From Halopseudomonas pelagia (lineage in GTDB: Bacteria; Pseudomonadota; Gammaproteobacteria; Pseudomonadales; Pseudomonadaceae), in NCBI RefSeq assembly GCF_009497895.1, contig NZ_CP033116.1, positions 3,472,001 to 3,536,000 on the forward strand: a DNA stretch of 64,000 nucleotides, written 5' to 3'. Made by a program: the position numbers and the translations under genes. Of this stretch, positions 9,335-18,301 are shown one piece after another; the stretch's first letter is position 1; every line of letters starts with the position of its first letter. The notes under the pieces were generated by a model. It made no database searches, was not told the origin of the DNA, and saw only the letters and a program-made list of their open reading frames with translations.

Positions 9335-10078
9335 TCACGCCAGTGCCCGCTCTACTTTTGCGCCCTGCTGAGTCTTTGCACCGGCGGCAATCAAACCTGC
9401 CAAGGCCGAGACGTCCACAAGCGCACACATATGTTCAATCACCGTACCCGCCAACCAAGGCCGCTTGCCTTCCTGCGAGCGCCATTTAATCTGCTCGGGC
9501 GTCAACTTCACCGACTTGCTCACATCATGCACCGCAAGCCCCCACTCATGCCCTTGCACAGAGATAACGAAGCGCAAATCATCGCGCAGCGCCGGTGTAT
9601 AGCGTTCCGGCATGACCCAACGCGCGGTGTCCAGCACTTTCAAATTACCCGCAGACGTCGGCATGATGCCGAGAAACCAGTCAGGCTGGCCAAACAGCGG
9701 GGTAATTTCGCTGTCCAGCGGATGAATTGTCCCAAGCAAAATCAGCGGCACCGCCAGGGTCAAGCCGCCAACATCGAAAAGCAGCGCCTCGAAAGGTTGC
9801 TCACGCCATTGCGGTTGCTCTACCAACGGCAATACGTTCTCTGCCTCAACCTCAACTTCAGCCTCGACCTCTTTCACCGCCACCGCGGTGGTCTCGATAA
9901 CCGCGCGGCTGATGTCGACCGCGGGCGGCTCAGCATAGGGCACTGCCTCAGCGACAGGCTGCGCCTCCAGCTCTTCAGCGAGGCTCAAATCCTCGATAGC
10001 ATCCTGCAGCAACGCATCCAGATAACTCTGGATCGTCTGTTGCGGAATAAACTGCTGTACGGGCAAGGGCTTGGTCAT
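9335..10078 (-). CDS. parP: CheW-domain array protein ParP
   Basis: The 247-residue protein has an acidic, Val/Glu-rich and probably disordered N-terminal half (to about residue 85, including KEVEAEVEVEAENV) and a divergent C-terminal CheW-like domain (EALLFDVGGLTLAVPLILLGTIHPL ... WFLGIMPTSAGNLKVLDTARWVM ... WGLAVHDVSKSVKLTPEQIKWR). A CheW-like protein directly downstream of a ParA-like ATPase is the ParC/ParP pair that anchors chemotaxis arrays at the flagellated pole in Vibrio and Pseudomonas. That role is inferred from family and position. Confidence 0.83.
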   Translation of the reverse strand: MTKPLPVQQFIPQQTIQSYLDALLQDAIEDLSLAEELEAQPVAEAVPYAEPPAVDISRAVIETTAVAVKEVEAEVEVEAENVLPLVEQPQWREQPFEALLFDVGGLTLAVPLILLGTIHPLDSEITPLFGQPDWFLGIMPTSAGNLKVLDTARWVMPERYTPALRDDLRFVISVQGHEWGLAVHDVSKSVKLTPEQIKWRSQEGKRPWLAGTVIEHMCALVDVSALAGLIAAGAKTQQGAKVERALA

Positions 10079-10161
10079 AACTCGCTTTTACAGGAAAGTA
10101 TTGTGTATCGGACTATCAAACAGTATCGGCTGAAAGCCGCCGAGCATTAACGGCAATTGCA

Positions 10162-10956
10162 TCAGGCCACCTGCTCGCGGCGCGGTACAGCCTGCGCCAG
10201 CAGATAACGCAACAGTGCACGATAAGCGAGTACGCCGCGCGCTCCAGCATCCACTCTGGATGGCACCAGGCCGGCCAAGCTGGCATCGCGCAGCTTGGTG
10301 TCGATGGGCACATAAGCCTGCCACAGGTGATCTGGATAATCACGCCGCAACATCCGCAAGGTACTTAGCGACGCCTGGGTACGCCGATCAAACAAGGTGG
10401 GCACTATGGTGTAAGGCAACGCCTGCTTGCGTGAGCGGTTGACCATGTCCAGCGTATGCACCATGCGTTCCAGGCCTTTCATCGCCAGGAATTCGGTCTG
10501 TACCGGAATGACCAGTTGCTCGCACGCTGCCAGCGCATTGATCATTGACACCCCTAACAGCGGCGGGCTGTCGATCAGCACAAACTGGTAGTCGTCCCAG
10601 AGCTGTGCCAGCGCACGTGACAGCACCAGACCAAAGCCACCCTGCGCGGCAGACTGCCGCTCGAGCGTGGCAAGTGAGGTGCTGGAGGGTAGCAGGCGAA
10701 TATTCTCGTGGCTGGTGTTTAACAACAGCGCCTGTGCCAGCCCTTCCGGAACCTGGCCCTTGTGCTGAAACAAATTGAATACACTACTGGTCAGGCTGTC
10801 TGGATCATGCCCGAAGTAACTGGTCATCGAGCCGTGCGGGTCCAGGTCGACCACCAGCACCTTTTGCCCCTGATCTGCCAGCAGGCCAGCCAAAGCCACT
10901 GCCGTCGTGGTTTTACCCACGCCGCCTTTTTGATTGGCCACTGCCCAGACTTTCAT
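10162..10956 (-). CDS. parC: ParA-like ATPase ParC (chemotaxis array positioning)
   Basis: The 264-residue MinD/ParA-family ATPase starts MKVWAVANQKGGVGKTTT, with a deviant Walker A (KGGVGKTT). Walker A' is FVLIDSPPLLG and the nucleotide-base loop region is PIDTKLRDASLAG. It is encoded between motD and the CheW-like parP, the ParC position of polar chemotaxis clusters, so it most likely directs chemotaxis clusters to the pole rather than segregating DNA. No parB or parS-like repeats are nearby. The start at 10956 has a strong ribosome site GGAGGAAGG; the longer frame upstream lacks one. Confidence 0.87.
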   Translation of the reverse strand: MKVWAVANQKGGVGKTTTAVALAGLLADQGQKVLVVDLDPHGSMTSYFGHDPDSLTSSVFNLFQHKGQVPEGLAQALLLNTSHENIRLLPSSTSLATLERQSAAQGGFGLVLSRALAQLWDDYQFVLIDSPPLLGVSMINALAACEQLVIPVQTEFLAMKGLERMVHTLDMVNRSRKQALPYTIVPTLFDRRTQASLSTLRMLRRDYPDHLWQAYVPIDTKLRDASLAGLVPSRVDAGARGVLAYRALLRYLLAQAVPRREQVA

Positions 10957-11048
10957 AACCTTCCTCCGGGGGTATGCTGCCGACATGTCGGCGCACCCCA
11001 CCTACGACAACAAAATGACGCTGCACCCACGGGTGCCAATTGAATCCT

Positions 11049-11915
11049 TTACTGTGCAGGAGCCGTGCCAGACTCACTGCGCGCGGCGCGCATGCCATCC
11101 ACGCTTCCATCCACGCTTCCATCCACGCTTCCATCCATGCTTGCATCTTCGCCACCACGGAACGCCTCGTGCCGTGTATCCAGGTGACGGGAAATCAACA
11201 ATACCACCCGACGATTGGCGCGGCGCCCTGCCTCTGTGGTGTTGTCCGCTACCGGGCGGAACTCGCCGTAGCCCACCGCCGCCATTTGCTCCGGATTGAC
11301 CCCGCCAATGCCCAGCATGCGCACCACACTCGCCGCCCGAGCGGCCGAAAGCTCCCAGTTGGTAGGATAAAGCCGCGAACCTATGGGCACATTATCGGTA
11401 AAACCTTCGACGTGAATCGGGTTCTGATAAGGCGCCAAAATGCCGGCGATTTTTTCGATCAGATTAAAGCCGGCATCCAGTGGCAAGGCGTCGCCGCTGG
11501 GAAACAGCAGGCTGGAATTAAGCTCAATCTCGATCCATAACTCGTTACCCCGCAGCTCCAGATCACCGGCTGCGATCAGCTCACCAAAAGCCGCCTCCAT
11601 CGCCGCGGTGATCTCCTGCAACGGATCAGCAGCAGCCGTTTCAGCCGCCGCGGCATCGGTACCAGCTGTGCCCGGCGCGTCGCTGCGGCTCAGTCCACGG
11701 GGTATTTCCTCACCAATCTGGATGGGTTCCATCGAGCGCTGCGGCTGATTGAATGCACCTTCCATGGTGTCGGAAAGCACTTTGTACTTGCCTTCATTGA
11801 CCGACGAGATCGAATACATGACCACGAAGAACGCAAACAGCAGGGTGATGAAGTCCGCATAGGAAACCAGCCAGCGTTCGTGATTCTCGTGTTCTTCGTG
11901 TCGACGACGACGCAT
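11049..11915 (-). CDS. motD: Flagellar stator protein MotD (MotB/OmpA family)
   Basis: Peptidoglycan-anchoring stator subunit that pairs with MotC to power the polar flagellum. The 288-residue protein has an N-terminal membrane helix (about residues 16-36, LVSYADFITLLFAFFVVMYSIS) with the MotB-type proton-channel Asp at position 21, a linker, and a C-terminal OmpA-like domain (NPIHVEGFTDNVPIGSRLYPTNWELSAARA; GYGEFRPVADNTTEAGRRANRRV). The extreme C-terminus carries an SVDG tandem repeat encoded by a 12-base DNA repeat. It lies 14 bases after motC. Confidence 0.94.
   Translation of the reverse strand: MRRRRHEEHENHERWLVSYADFITLLFAFFVVMYSISSVNEGKYKVLSDTMEGAFNQPQRSMEPIQIGEEIPRGLSRSDAPGTAGTDAAAAETAAADPLQEITAAMEAAFGELIAAGDLELRGNELWIEIELNSSLLFPSGDALPLDAGFNLIEKIAGILAPYQNPIHVEGFTDNVPIGSRLYPTNWELSAARAASVVRMLGIGGVNPEQMAAVGYGEFRPVADNTTEAGRRANRRVVLLISRHLDTRHEAFRGGEDASMDGSVDGSVDGSVDGMRAARSESGTAPAQ
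11095..11142. repeat. 12-base tandem repeat (4 units) in the 3' end of motD
   Basis: Four consecutive copies of CCATCCACGCTT on the plus strand; the last has one C-to-T change. The unit length is a multiple of three, so copy changes keep motD in frame and only lengthen or shorten a C-terminal (S/M)-V/M-D-G repeat beyond the OmpA domain. Confidence 0.95.
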
Positions 11916-11929
11916 GCTCTGCCCCCCTG

Positions 11930-12670
11930 TTAGTCCAGGAAGCCCTCGAGCTTCATTTCGATGGACCGCGGGTTTTCCCCTTCGGCAATGGACAACAGCC
12001 CCTCAAGCAGCATTTCCCGATAGCGCGACTGCTGCAACACGACGGCCTTCAGTTTGTTCGCTACCGGCAATAGAAACAGGTTGGCCAGCGCCACACCATA
12101 GATGGTGGCGACAAAGGCGACGGCGATACCGGTACCCAGCATCGAAGGGTCAGCCAGGTTGCCCATCACATGAATCAGGCCCATGACCGCGCCGATAATA
12201 CCGATGGTCGGTGAATAGCCGCCCATGCTCTCATACACCTTGGCGGCCATCAGGTCGTGGTTTTCGCGCGTCAGCAGGTCGACTTCCAGAATACTGCGCA
12301 GGGCTTCCGGCTCACTGCCGTCGACCAGCAACTGCAAGCCCTTGCGGGCAAAAAAATCAGCTTCCATCTCGGCAATCTGTTCCAGCCCCAACAGGCCTTC
12401 CTTGCGCGCGATGGTGCTCCAGCCGATCACCTGGTTGATACCTTCCTGCAAACGATTGGCCGGCGGAAAGATGATCCAGCGGGCGATCACCAATGCACGT
12501 TTGAAGACTTTCAGCGGTGTTTGAATAAATGCTGCACCCAGCGTACCGCCAAACACAATCAGCGCCGCCGGCCCGTTGATCAGCGCAGCAGCGTGCCCGC
12601 CTTCAAGGTAATTGCCACCGAGGATAGCGACAAAGGCTAGAATGATGCCGATGATGCTGAGGATATCCAT
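11930..12670 (-). CDS. motC: Flagellar stator protein MotC (MotA family)
   Basis: Membrane subunit of the MotCD stator. The 246-residue protein has the MotA plan: two N-terminal helices (residues 1-20, 30-50), a long cytoplasmic loop with the torque-generating charged residues, and two more helices (about 150-170 and 180-205). Signatures are NYLEGGHAAALINGPAALIVFGGTLGA and SPTIGIIGAVMGLIHVMGNLADPS. The start shares one base with the cheB stop (TGATG) and it is followed by motD. Confidence 0.95.
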   Translation of the reverse strand: MDILSIIGIILAFVAILGGNYLEGGHAAALINGPAALIVFGGTLGAAFIQTPLKVFKRALVIARWIIFPPANRLQEGINQVIGWSTIARKEGLLGLEQIAEMEADFFARKGLQLLVDGSEPEALRSILEVDLLTRENHDLMAAKVYESMGGYSPTIGIIGAVMGLIHVMGNLADPSMLGTGIAVAFVATIYGVALANLFLLPVANKLKAVVLQQSRYREMLLEGLLSIAEGENPRSIEMKLEGFLD

Positions 12671-13776
12671 CAGCTCAGCTCTGCCAGATAACGGCCAATA
12701 TCATCCAGGCTGTAAATACCGTCTGCCAGATTGGCCTTGGCAATCGCCATGGGCATGCCGTAGATCACACAGCTGGCTTCGTCCTGCGCCCAGATGTCGC
12801 TGCCGGCGGTCTTCAACATGCGCGCGCCTTCACGGCCATCTGCCCCCATACCGGTGAGGATCACGCCCAGCACCTTGTCCCGAAAAGCTTTGGCCGCGGA
12901 ACCGAAGGTTACGTCCACGCAGGGTTTGAAATTCAATCGCTCGTCACCGGGCAGGATACGTACGATGCCACGGCCGTCGAGCATCATCTGCTTGCCACCA
13001 GGGGCCAGCAGCGCAGTGCCAGGCTTCAACGTATCGCCGTCCTCAGCTTCCTTGACGCGAATCTTGCACAGTTTGTCCAGGCGCTCAGCAAAGGCTTTGG
13101 TGAAGGCTGCCGGCATATGCTGAACCAGCAACAGCGGCGCAGGAAAATTCGCCGGGAGTTGCGTCAGCACGCGCTGCAACGCGACCGGCCCGCCCGTGGA
13201 TGTACCGATGGCGACCAGTTGATAATGTTTTTTACGCGGCGCCGGGCTGTTGCCACGTGAGGCGGCCGGCTTGGGAGCAGCAGGCTCGCTGGGCCGCAAC
13301 GCCGGCCGGGTAGCGGCCGAACTTGCGGGCGCAGCACTCGGCGCAGGCGGCGCACTGGCCAGTCCCAGCGAGCGTCGGTTAGTGCGCGCCAGGGCGTGCA
13401 CTCGCTCGCAAAGCAGTTGCCGCACTTTATCCGGGTTACGTGAAATATCTTCGAAGTTCTTCGGCAGATAATCTGCTGCGCCGGCATCCAGCGCATCCAA
13501 GCTGACCCGCGCGCCCTCATAGGTGAGCGAGGAGAACATCAGTACCGCCGTCGGGCAGCGCTGCATGATCTCACGCACCGCCGTGATGCCGTCCATGACC
13601 GGCATTTCGTAGTCCATGGTGACCACGTCCGGGCGCAGGGCCAAGGTCTGGTCCACGGCTTCGCGACCATTGGAGGCCACTCCGACTACCTGGATCTGCG
13701 GATCGCCCGCAAGAATTTCCGTTACCCGGCGGCGAAAGAAACCCGAATCATCGACCACCAGCACCTTGACCGCCAT
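12670..13776 (-). CDS. cheB: Chemotaxis receptor methylesterase CheB
   Basis: Removes methyl groups from chemoreceptor glutamates (and deamidates glutamines) when phosphorylated by CheA. The 368-residue protein has an N-terminal receiver domain (phospho-acceptor Asp55 in [13 protein letters not shown]), an Ala/Pro-rich linker (about 140-180), and a C-terminal esterase domain with the catalytic Ser motif [10 protein letters not shown], the His region [19 protein letters not shown] and the Asp region [11 protein letters not shown]. The start at 13776 has AGGAGAG upstream. A 98-base gap separates it from cheA. Confidence 0.96.
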   Translation of the reverse strand: MAVKVLVVDDSGFFRRRVTEILAGDPQIQVVGVASNGREAVDQTLALRPDVVTMDYEMPVMDGITAVREIMQRCPTAVLMFSSLTYEGARVSLDALDAGAADYLPKNFEDISRNPDKVRQLLCERVHALARTNRRSLGLASAPPAPSAAPASSAATRPALRPSEPAAPKPAASRGNSPAPRKKHYQLVAIGTSTGGPVALQRVLTQLPANFPAPLLLVQHMPAAFTKAFAERLDKLCKIRVKEAEDGDTLKPGTALLAPGGKQMMLDGRGIVRILPGDERLNFKPCVDVTFGSAAKAFRDKVLGVILTGMGADGREGARMLKTAGSDIWAQDEASCVIYGMPMAIAKANLADGIYSLDDIGRYLAELS

Positions 13777-13874
13777 ACACTCTCCTGAAACCTGCCGGAT
13801 CACCCGCCCTGTGGCGGCCCATCCTGATATCCATCCATGCCTGCCGTTCTTTGCCCAGCGCTCGGTGAGCGCTA

Positions 13875-16148
13875 TTACCCCCTGCGGGCGTAGCGCTTGA
13901 GCAGGCTGGGTATATCGAGGATCAGTGCAATGCGACCGTCGCCGGTAATGGTAGCGCCGGACATGCCCGCTGTGCCCTGCAACATCCGGCCCAGTGGCTT
14001 GATCACCACCTCCTCTTGACCCACCAGTTGATCGACCACAAAGCCTACACGCTGGGTGCCAACCGAGACGATCACCACACTGGCTGCAGAATGATCACTG
14101 GTGTCGGCAACGCCGGGCATCAACCAGCGCTTGAGGAAAAACAGCGGCAAGGCTTTTTCGCGCACGATGATTACTTCCTGACCGTCCACCACGTTAGTGC
14201 GCGAGAGATCGAGGCTGTAGATTTCGTTGACGCTGACCAGCGGCAAGGCAAAGGCCTGATTGGCGAGCATGACCATCAGCGTCGGCATGATCGCCAAGGT
14301 CAGCGGCACCTTGATGACAATACGACTGCCCTGGCCCTTGGTCGACTGAATATTGATCGTGCCGTTGAGCTGGGAAATCTTGGTCTTGACCACGTCCATC
14401 CCAACGCCGCGGCCAGATACATCGGAAATTTCGGTTTTGGTGGAGAAGCCCGGCTCCAGAATCAGGTCGAAGCATTCGCTCTCTGAAAGTCTGTCGGCCG
14501 CCTCCTTTTCCATCATGCCCTTTTCAACGGCTTTAGCGCGCAGCACGTCGGCATCCATACCGCGACCGTCATCGGTGATGGTCAGCAGAATATGATCGCC
14601 CTCCTGCTCCGCAGCAAGGATCACCTTGCCGGTGCGCGGCTTGCCGGCGGCTTCACGCTCGTGGGGCAGTTCAATCCCGTGGTCAACCGAGTTACGCACC
14701 AAGTGCACCAGCGGATCGGCCAACGCCTCGACCAGGTTCTTGTCCAGATCGGTTTCTTCACCGACCAGTTCAAGATTGATCTCCTTTTTCAGGCTGCGCG
14801 CCAGATCGCGTACAACCCGGGGAAAGCGGCCGAAGACTTTCTTGATTGGCTGCATGCGCGTCTTCATCACTGAAGACTGCAGGTCGGCGGTGACCACATC
14901 CAGATTGCCCACGGCCTTGTTCAGCTCTTCATCACCGCTGCTCAGGCCCAACCGCACCAGCCGGTTGCGCACCAGCACCAGCTCGCCGACCATATTCATG
15001 ATGTCGTCGAGGCGCGCGGTATCTACCCGCACGGTCGTTTCGACGGCGGGATTCTCGCCTCCGGCCTGTTTGTCTTTGGCTAAGTCCGCAGCCGGCGCAG
15101 GCGCTTTCGCCGGCTGGGGCGAAGATGCGGGCGCCTTGGCTGCCGGCTTGGCGACTGCCGCAGCCGGTACCGCCGCGGATGTTTTGGCCGCCGGCGCTGC
15201 TACCGCGTCGTCCAACTTGCCCGGCGCCTGACCGTTACCATGCAACTGGTCAAGCAAAGCTTCGAACTCATCGTCGGTGATATGCTCTGGCGCATCTGCC
15301 TGAGGCGGTGCGGGCGGACTAGCCGCCGCTGGAGCATCGGCTGAAGAAGGAGGTGAAGAAGTGGATGAAGAGACGGCTTCGCTCACTTTGCCCGGCGCGG
15401 CGCCCTTGCCATGCAACTCGTCGAGCAACCTCTCGAACTCGTCGTCATCGATTTCATCACCATGGCCGGCAGAGATGGCAGCCGGGGCCTCAGCCTTGGG
15501 TGCAGGAGTCACTGCCGCCTGCTGGCCGGTGCCGTGCAACTGGTCCAGCAAGGCTTCAAATTCATCGTCGGTTATTTCATCACCGCTGCCATGGCTAGGC
15601 GCTGCCGCCATAACCGGCACAACTTCTTCGACGGCAGTGGCGGCGGGGCCTTTCAAGGCATCGAGCAACTGCTCGAACTCGTCATCGGTGACATCACCCT
15701 GAGCTTCGGGAGCGGCTGCGCTGTTAGCGTCAGCGGTTGCCGAGATCACATCTGCGCTGGCGGGCACCGCGAGCGCAGCAAGGGCCTCGAGCAGCGCCGG
15801 ATCGGCCGGTTGCGGTTGTTCACCTTCGCGAACCTGCGTGAACATCTCATTGACGCTGTCGAGCGCCTGGAGCACCACATCCATCAGCTCCGAATCAACC
15901 TGGCGCTCACCCTTGCGCAGAATGTCGAAGACGTTCTCGGCGATATGGCAGCAGCCTACCAGCGCATCAAGCTGCAGAAATCCAGCGCCGCCCTTGACGG
16001 TGTGAAAGCCGCGGAAAATCGCATTGAGCAGATTGGTGTCATCAGGACGGTTCTCCAGATCGACCAGCTGTTCAGATAACAGCTCGAGGATTTCTCCGGC
16101 TTCCACCAGAAAATCCTGAAGAATTTCCTCATCCGCGTCAAAACTCAT
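13875..16148 (-). CDS. cheA: Chemotaxis histidine kinase CheA with repeated linker motif
   Basis: Core kinase of the flagellar chemosensory system. The 757-residue protein has an N-terminal Hpt (P1) domain with phospho-accepting His49 ([13 protein letters not shown]), a dimerisation P3 domain from about residue 368 ([21 protein letters not shown]), the ATPase P4 domain ([29 protein letters not shown]) and a C-terminal CheW-like P5 domain. Between P1 and P3 I see no recognisable P2 domain. Instead there are four copies of a D(D/E)EFE-x-LLD-x-L-x-G motif at about residues 152, 191, 232 and 289, spaced by Ala/Pro-rich linkers. The motif resembles CheY-binding peptides (see findings). The gene is preceded by cheZ. 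Confidence 0.97.
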   Translation of the reverse strand: MSFDADEEILQDFLVEAGEILELLSEQLVDLENRPDDTNLLNAIFRGFHTVKGGAGFLQLDALVGCCHIAENVFDILRKGERQVDSELMDVVLQALDSVNEMFTQVREGEQPQPADPALLEALAALAVPASADVISATADANSAAAPEAQGDVTDDEFEQLLDALKGPAATAVEEVVPVMAAAPSHGSGDEITDDEFEALLDQLHGTGQQAAVTPAPKAEAPAAISAGHGDEIDDDEFERLLDELHGKGAAPGKVSEAVSSSTSSPPSSADAPAAASPPAPPQADAPEHITDDEFEALLDQLHGNGQAPGKLDDAVAAPAAKTSAAVPAAAVAKPAAKAPASSPQPAKAPAPAADLAKDKQAGGENPAVETTVRVDTARLDDIMNMVGELVLVRNRLVRLGLSSGDEELNKAVGNLDVVTADLQSSVMKTRMQPIKKVFGRFPRVVRDLARSLKKEINLELVGEETDLDKNLVEALADPLVHLVRNSVDHGIELPHEREAAGKPRTGKVILAAEQEGDHILLTITDDGRGMDADVLRAKAVEKGMMEKEAADRLSESECFDLILEPGFSTKTEISDVSGRGVGMDVVKTKISQLNGTINIQSTKGQGSRIVIKVPLTLAIMPTLMVMLANQAFALPLVSVNEIYSLDLSRTNVVDGQEVIIVREKALPLFFLKRWLMPGVADTSDHSAASVVIVSVGTQRVGFVVDQLVGQEEVVIKPLGRMLQGTAGMSGATITGDGRIALILDIPSLLKRYARRG

Positions 16149-16174
16149 GCATCCACTCCCGGGCGTGCTTGTAG

Positions 16175-16969
16175 TTAGAAGCCCAGACTGGAGAGAAGAT
16201 CATCGACTTCATCCTGTCCGGATACAACGTCTTCTCTTTTATCGGCATGAATCTGCGGACCTTCACCCCTGGTGGAGACTTTTTTTGCTTCTTGCTCGGA
16301 TTGGCCATGGTTGATGCCGGCAATCCGATCTACCTGACCGGCCATACGCACCAGATTGACCAGGCTTTCTTCCACGTCATGGACCAGCGTGGTCACACGC
16401 TTGATCACCTGACCGGTGAGATCCTGATAGTCCTGGGCAATAAGAATATCGTTGAGATTAGCGCTGACCTGGGCACTGGATTCTTCGGTCTTGGCGAGGA
16501 ACTCGCCCATACGCCTATACAGTTCGCGAAACTCGCCGGCTTCCATCTCACGCCGTTGCAGACGCTGCCAGTCGGCGCGCAGGGCACTGGCTTCTGCGCC
16601 TAGGCTGGAAACGATAGGCGCGCTGGTTTCGACCAGATCCATGGTGCGATTGGCGGCTTTATCGGTCAGTTTGACCACATAATCAAGGCGGTCCGAGGCA
16701 TCCGAAATCTTGGAGACTTCAACACCGTCAGCCAATGCGTGGGAGGTATCGATCTGGAAGTTGACGATTGAACTGTGCAACGCCCGGGTCAGTTGACCCA
16801 CTTCGTAATACAGACCGCGATCGCGAGCCTGATTGATTGCATGTATGACCAGTATGGCTTCGCCGTACTGGCCCTTTTCCAGGTAATCGACCAGCTGCCG
16901 CGCATTATCTTTGAGGGAATGTTCGAATTCCTGAGCGGTTGCCTGGCCGGGATCCTTACTTAACGCCAT
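16175..16969 (-). CDS. cheZ: Protein phosphatase CheZ
   Basis: Dephosphorylates CheY-P to end the chemotactic signal. The 264-residue helical protein carries the catalytic segment ILIAQDYQDLTGQVIKRV (conserved Gln of the QDYQDLTGQ motif) and the C-terminal CheY-binding tail QDEVDDLLSSLGF. It lies between cheY (21 bases upstream) and cheA in the same orientation. Confidence 0.96.
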   Translation of the reverse strand: MALSKDPGQATAQEFEHSLKDNARQLVDYLEKGQYGEAILVIHAINQARDRGLYYEVGQLTRALHSSIVNFQIDTSHALADGVEVSKISDASDRLDYVVKLTDKAANRTMDLVETSAPIVSSLGAEASALRADWQRLQRREMEAGEFRELYRRMGEFLAKTEESSAQVSANLNDILIAQDYQDLTGQVIKRVTTLVHDVEESLVNLVRMAGQVDRIAGINHGQSEQEAKKVSTRGEGPQIHADKREDVVSGQDEVDDLLSSLGF

Positions 16970-16990
16970 AACCTGTACCCCGGATAATTA

Positions 16991-17368
16991 TTATTTTGCC
17001 TGAACCCGCTCGAAGATCTTCTCGATCTTTTCTTTCAACGCTTGAGCAGTGAAAGGCTTGACCACATAACCATTGACGCCGGCCTGCGCCGCTTCAATGA
17101 TCTGGTCGCGCTTGGCTTCAGCCGTCACCATCAGCACCGGCAGATTTTTCAGCCGGTCATCGGCACGCACCGCGCGCAGCAGATCAATGCCACTCATGCC
17201 CGGCATGTTCCAGTCGGTCACCAGGAAGTCAAAGCTGCCGCTCTGCAACATCGGCAAGGCCGAGGTTCCATCGTCGGCTTCTGCCGTATTGGTGAAACCC
17301 AGGTCGCGCAACAGATTCTTGATAATGCGCCTCATCGTTGAAAAATCATCAACGATGAGAATTTTCAT
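16991..17368 (-). CDS. cheY: Chemotaxis response regulator CheY
   Basis: Single-domain receiver of 125 residues that binds the flagellar switch when phosphorylated. The phospho-acceptor is Asp52 ([13 protein letters not shown]), the metal-binding acids are Asp7 and Asp8 (ILIVDDFS), and the conserved Thr and Lys lie in MVTAEAK and VVKPFTA. I chose the ATG at 17368. An in-frame TTG four codons earlier lies just after GGAGGT and could be the real start, because the ATG itself has that site 18 bases away. Confidence 0.96.
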   Translation of the reverse strand: MKILIVDDFSTMRRIIKNLLRDLGFTNTAEADDGTSALPMLQSGSFDFLVTDWNMPGMSGIDLLRAVRADDRLKNLPVLMVTAEAKRDQIIEAAQAGVNGYVVKPFTAQALKEKIEKIFERVQAK

Positions 17369-17466
17369 ATTCTTGTCCAAGTCGACCTCCGTACAAACCA
17401 GGAAGAGTGCACTGTCACACTCCGTTAAGCTACTGGCCAAACAAGCCTTGTAAACTCAATAGCTGC

Positions 17467-17505
17467 CAGTGTAACCGGAGTGGCCATCCGGTGTTGCTTA
17501 CACTG
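17467..17505. promoter_or_regulatory. Inverted repeat between fliA and cheY
   Basis: Nested dyad: outer arms CAGTGTAA and TTACACTG (8 of 8 pairing) and inner arms CCGGA and TCCGG, with a 6-base asymmetric bulge. There is no T-run on either side, so it is not an ordinary terminator. It lies in the 195-base gap before cheY and could be an operator or an RNA structure in the fliA-cheY transcript. The function is not known. Confidence 0.5.
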
Positions 17506-17563
17506 ACATTCAATACTTATTCTTCCAGTCCAGCCGGGCATTGTCCGGATACCGGGAACAAAA

Positions 17564-18301
17564 TCAATCGTTTCGCCATCCACTGAGCCTGGCGCGCAGT
17601 CGCGCGGCACACTGACTATGCAGTTGGCTGACGCGCGACTCGCTGACGCCGAGCACCGCACCGATCTCTTTCAGGTTCAGCTCTTCATCGTAATACAGCG
17701 ACAATAACAGCCGTTCGCGCTCCGGCAAGCCTTCGATCGCTTCAACCAGCGCAGCGCGAAAGCGTTGATCCTGCAAACCGCCCAAAGGCTCTTCATCGCT
17801 GTGCGCATCGGCCCGCGTACCGCTTTCGAGCAGCTCATCGAAACTGAACAGTTTGCTACCGGAGGTATCATTGAGAATGGCGTAATACTCTTCCAGGCTC
17901 ATCTCCAGCTCTGCGGCGATCTCATGATCCTTGGCATCACGACCCAGGCGCGACTCTACTGCACGCACCGCATCGCTGACCATACGGGTATTACGATGCA
18001 CAGAACGTGGCGCCCAGTCACCCTTGCGCACCTCATCCAGCATGGCGCCACGAATACGGATACCCGCGTAGGTTTCAAAACTGGCGCCCTTGCCGCTCTC
18101 AAATTTGCGCGAGGCCTCGAGCAAGCCAATCATGCCCGCCTGTATAAGATCATCGACCTGAACGCTGGAAGGCAGACGGGCGAGCATGTGATAAGCGATG
18201 CGTTTCACCAAGGGGGCATATTGGGAAACCAACTGATCCTGATTGTTAGCGGAACACTGTGCGCGTGTATACATGCTCAATCCACCAGCCGTTTGTGTCA
18301 T
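17564..18301 (-). CDS. fliA: Flagellar sigma factor FliA (sigma-28)
   Basis: Directs RNA polymerase to class IV flagellar and chemoreceptor promoters. The 245-residue protein has sigma regions 2 (LVKRIAYHMLARLPSSVQVDDLIQAGMIGL, ASFETYAGIRIRGAMLDEVRK), 3 and 4 (LPERERLLLSLYYDEELNLKEIGAVLGVSESRVSQLHSQ). The start overlaps the fleN stop by 4 bases (ATGA). A second Met nine residues in (MYTRAQ) is also possible. One good FliA-type promoter is visible in this window, at a chemoreceptor near 47.7 kb. Confidence 0.96.
   Translation of the reverse strand: MTQTAGGLSMYTRAQCSANNQDQLVSQYAPLVKRIAYHMLARLPSSVQVDDLIQAGMIGLLEASRKFESGKGASFETYAGIRIRGAMLDEVRKGDWAPRSVHRNTRMVSDAVRAVESRLGRDAKDHEIAAELEMSLEEYYAILNDTSGSKLFSFDELLESGTRADAHSDEEPLGGLQDQRFRAALVEAIEGLPERERLLLSLYYDEELNLKEIGAVLGVSESRVSQLHSQCAARLRARLSGWRND

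Noticed and set aside
10162..10956. ParA-like gene as a plasmid or chromosome partition system
   Set aside because: There is no parB and no parS repeats; the gene sits in the chemotaxis operon next to a CheW-like protein, which fits ParC.
11095..11142. Short regular repeats that might suggest a CRISPR array
   Set aside because: Units are 12 bases, contiguous, without spacers, and in frame inside motD.
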